Source of the DNA: Lutispora sp.
Lineage (GTDB): Bacteria; Bacillota; Clostridia; Lutisporales; Lutisporaceae
Assembly (NCBI GenBank): GCA_030834765.1
Contig: JAUQXG010000537.1
Span: 1 to 6,927 of the forward strand
Length of the DNA stretch: 6,927 nucleotides
Direction of reading: 5' to 3'
Notes under the pieces: model-generated
Database searches by the model: none
The model's input: the letters and a program-made list of their open reading frames with translations, nothing else
What the model was told of the DNA's origin: nothing
Program-made: the position numbers and the translations under genes
Shown: piece by piece, positions 5,254-6,927 of the stretch
Position numbering within the stretch: position 1 is the first letter of the stretch
Layout of the letters: every line of letters starts with the position of its first letter

Positions 5254-5265
5254 TATTTAAATATT
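5252..5265. repeat. 14-bp AT palindrome at the rmuC stop
   Basis: AATATTTAAATATT is a perfect palindrome covering the last two bases of the rmuC stop and the -35 of the next promoter. It is made only of A and T and has no U-tract, so it is not a terminator. I saw no intrinsic terminator after rmuC, so readthrough into the next gene is possible. Confidence 0.3.
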
Positions 5266-5284
5266 TACCATTTTGAGTTATAAT
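5256..5284 (+). promoter_or_regulatory. Candidate promoter of the glycosyltransferase gene
   Basis: -35 TTTAAA (5256-5261, 4/6), 17-nt spacer, perfect -10 TATAAT (5279-5284). It starts right after the rmuC stop and would give a 5' UTR of roughly 80 nt, which is AT-rich and shows no clear structure. Confidence 0.5.
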
Positions 5285-5353
5285 ATGAATATATATGAAT
5301 AGTTTCATCTATTATTAGTATAGTTTAATAGCATTTATATTTTCATTATTTAT

Positions 5354-5359
5354 GAGGGG
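5354..5359 (+). promoter_or_regulatory. Ribosome binding site deciding the glycosyltransferase start
   Basis: GAGGGG lies 2 nt before the ATG at 5362 and 11 nt before the ATG at 5371. The former is too close for initiation. The latter matches the 10-nt spacing of the membrane-protein gene in this window. Confidence 0.5.
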
Positions 5360-5370
5360 CGATGATTTTT

Positions 5371-6681
5371 ATGTCCAGGAAAATAGTGATATTGTATGAA
5401 AAGATGGGCATGGGGCATCTGAGGATGGCAGGCATACTGGAAGATATGTTAAAAGGTGATGACATTATCATTGAAAAATATGCTGCCAGCGAGATTGTAG
5501 GCTCATCGGATATTGATCTTATCGTAAATACATGGAATTATTGCATCAAAAAGAATTGGATCAGATTTGTAGATATACTTCTAAACTTTTTGACAAGACT
5601 TTTTGTGTTGCCAGTTCTTGATGTTGCAGAGGGTATCACCCTCCAAAAAAAATTGGAGGAAATAAAGCCAGATATTATAATCTGCACAGCAGACGGCTAC
5701 AACAAATCAATTGGAACTTATGCTGCACAAAAAGGGATACCTTTCTATATTTTCATCACCGAAATATCAATATTTATAGATCTTGTAAATCCATATGCTA
5801 GGCATATTTGTTATTTCGATGAAACAGTGGAGGCCATAAGAAACTATAATTTTGATTTAACGTATTATTCCTATCACGTGGATCATACGATGAATCTTTT
5901 TCATAAAATCACTTATGTTTTAAATTTTTACAACGATTTTATTACCCACTCATTTAAAAATTCTATTTATAGAAACCCAGAAAACAAGCTTATAAAGAAC
6001 AATCACGCGAAATGTCATGTTATAGGTCCCTTAGCAGAAAAAAGACACTTTGATTACAAAGATATGGAAGCATTAAAATTGAAATATGAATTACCCAAAA
6101 ACAGAGAAAATATCATGGTGGTAAGCGGTAGCATAGGAGGAAGGTTTTTACTGAGCATTACCAAAAGACTGATTAGAGAATGTAATAGGCCTATAAATTT
6201 ATTGGTTATGTGTGGGAGAGATAAAAAGATATATGATAAGCTAAGATTATTAAAAACTCAAAATAGCAATATAAATATCATTCCTTTTGGTTATATCAAT
6301 CATTTTGATGAAATTCTTGCAATTTCTGACTGTCTCATAGCAAGGCCATCTGCAGGAATATTTATTGAAAGCCTTTTAAATACAACTCCCATGATAACCT
6401 TTGACAAAGTTACCTCCAATGACAAAGGTACATTGACCATGATAAAAAAATATGGCATAGGGGAAGTATGCGAGGACGAAGATGCACTGGCAGCAGCAAT
6501 GGAAAAAATACTAAAAAGCAAAGATGTTTATCAGTCAAATATTCATACATTGAGACAGATGTATTGTTTTACATATGAAGAAAAGGAAAAACTTATTAGA
6601 GAAGTTATACTTGAAAACAACAGCGTTGCTTATGGTGAAGAAAAGAGTATATTTATGGACCCTGTTTTCTCCAATAATTAG
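5371..6681 (+). CDS. GT-B glycosyltransferase, MGDG-synthase/UgtP-like
   Basis: A 436-residue protein related to monogalactosyl- and diglucosyl-diacylglycerol synthases and more distantly to MurG. The N-terminal acceptor domain opens with IVILYEKMGMGHLRMAGILEDML; its GMGH (residues 14-17) carries the histidine proposed as catalytic base in MGDG synthases. KPDIIICTADGY (99-110) and IPFYIFITEISIF (123-135) follow the family pattern, with TE in place of the usual TD. The C-terminal donor-binding domain has VVSGSIGGRFLL (250-261), CGRDKKIYDKL (281-291) and DCLIARPSAGIFIESLL (320-336) with E333, where families usually have a PGG motif. A likely role is sugar transfer from a UDP-sugar to a membrane lipid on the inner leaflet; the substrate is unproven. 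An ATG at 5362 is in frame (adding MIF), but it lies only 2 nt after GAGGGG (5354-5359), so 5371 is preferred. No strong terminator follows. Confidence 0.8.
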   Translation: MSRKIVILYEKMGMGHLRMAGILEDMLKGDDIIIEKYAASEIVGSSDIDLIVNTWNYCIKKNWIRFVDILLNFLTRLFVLPVLDVAEGITLQKKLEEIKPDIIICTADGYNKSIGTYAAQKGIPFYIFITEISIFIDLVNPYARHICYFDETVEAIRNYNFDLTYYSYHVDHTMNLFHKITYVLNFYNDFITHSFKNSIYRNPENKLIKNNHAKCHVIGPLAEKRHFDYKDMEALKLKYELPKNRENIMVVSGSIGGRFLLSITKRLIRECNRPINLLVMCGRDKKIYDKLRLLKTQNSNINIIPFGYINHFDEILAISDCLIARPSAGIFIESLLNTTPMITFDKVTSNDKGTLTMIKKYGIGEVCEDEDALAAAMEKILKSKDVYQSNIHTLRQMYCFTYEEKEKLIREVILENNSVAYGEEKSIFMDPVFSNN

Positions 6682-6749
6682 ACTTTCATTTCATAATTGA
6701 TAATTTTTTCCTTCAATATTTATAATTACATATAAATGAAATAAGATTA

Positions 6750-6758
6750 TGATATAAT
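6750..6758 (+). promoter_or_regulatory. Extended -10 promoter of the oligoendopeptidase gene
   Basis: TG-A-TATAAT is a full extended -10 match. No good -35 lies 16-18 nt upstream, which is typical of extended -10 promoters. Start would be near 6765, about 11 nt before the SD. Confidence 0.55.
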
Positions 6759-6791
6759 ATATCAAAACCTATTTAAAAGGAGAGAAAAAAT

Positions 6792-6927
6792 ATGAATCAA
6801 AGATGGAGCTTAAAAGAACTTTATGAATCCTTTCAAAGTAAAGTGTTTATAGAAGATATGAAACTTTGCTCTGAAAAAATTGAGAAAATAAAAAAATGGT
6901 CTGTTGAGAACTTAAATAAAAAAGCTG
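6792..6927 (+). CDS. M3-family oligoendopeptidase F, N-terminal 45 residues (partial)
   Basis: An ATG at 6792 with SD AAAGGAG (6776-6782, 9-nt spacing) opens a frame that runs off the right edge. It begins MNQRWSLKELYESFQSK. The opening 'W-S-L-x-E-L-Y-x-S-F' followed by a charged helical stretch (VFIEDMKLCSEKIEKIKKW) is the usual start of PepF/M3 oligoendopeptidases, cytosolic zinc metallopeptidases of about 560-600 residues that cut short peptides. The HEXXH zinc motif lies well beyond the edge, so activity cannot be judged. Family identification rests only on the N-terminus. Confidence 0.65.
   Translation, partial: MNQRWSLKELYESFQSKVFIEDMKLCSEKIEKIKKWSVENLNKKA

Noticed and set aside
5251..5266. 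Terminator at the end of rmuC
   Set aside because: The AATATTTAAATATT palindrome has only A/T pairs and no following T-run. It is better explained as promoter-region AT sequence.
6682..6720. Terminator after the glycosyltransferase gene
   Set aside because: AATTGATAATT followed by Ts gives only a 4-bp A/T stem with a 3-nt loop, too weak to call.

Overview
The window is AT-rich (roughly one third G+C by eye), with strong AGGAGG-type ribosome binding sites, sigma-A-like promoters and mostly lysine/isoleucine-rich proteins. It also carries a rubrerythrin-type diiron protein beside an NADH:rubredoxin-reductase-like flavoprotein. Together these suggest a low-GC, probably anaerobic Firmicute (Clostridia or a relative). 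The genus cannot be told from this stretch. No transposase, phage module, CRISPR array, rRNA or tRNA was seen, so this looks like chromosomal housekeeping DNA.

Layout, left to right. (1) Positions 1-795, minus strand: a short redox operon with a rubrerythrin-like ferritin-fold protein, a possible 17-codon leader ORF, then an FAD/NAD(P)-dependent oxidoreductase cut off by the left edge. Its promoter carries a near-palindrome over the -10. (2) 967-1947, plus strand: an ornithine cyclodeaminase/mu-crystallin family dehydrogenase. (3) 1944-3155, minus strand: a free-standing alanyl-tRNA editing protein (AlaX with DHHA1 domain). It converges on the previous gene with a 4-bp overlap inside a 31-bp perfect palindrome that acts as a terminator. 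(4) 3259-3639, plus strand: a four-helix membrane protein of the YvlD/phage-holin-IV family, divergent from AlaX with overlapping promoters. (5) 3640-3945: a spacer with two terminator hairpins, then a possible 25-codon leader ORF with alternative hairpins ending 2 nt before the next start. (6) 3946-5253: rmuC. (7) 5371-6681: a GT-B glycosyltransferase related to monogalactosyl/diglucosyl diacylglycerol synthases. (8) From 6792 to the right edge: the first 45 codons of an M3-family oligoendopeptidase F.

The protein-coding genes are recognisable families with no obvious shared pathway. The only tight functional unit is the diiron protein plus flavoprotein, which in anaerobes typically serve peroxide/oxygen reduction (inference). 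The more unusual content is regulatory. Two short ORFs with good SDs are coupled to downstream genes (before the flavoprotein and before rmuC). The rmuC leader has mutually exclusive hairpins next to the SD. The ocd/alaX convergent ends form a palindrome that makes both proteins end in E-V-G-I.
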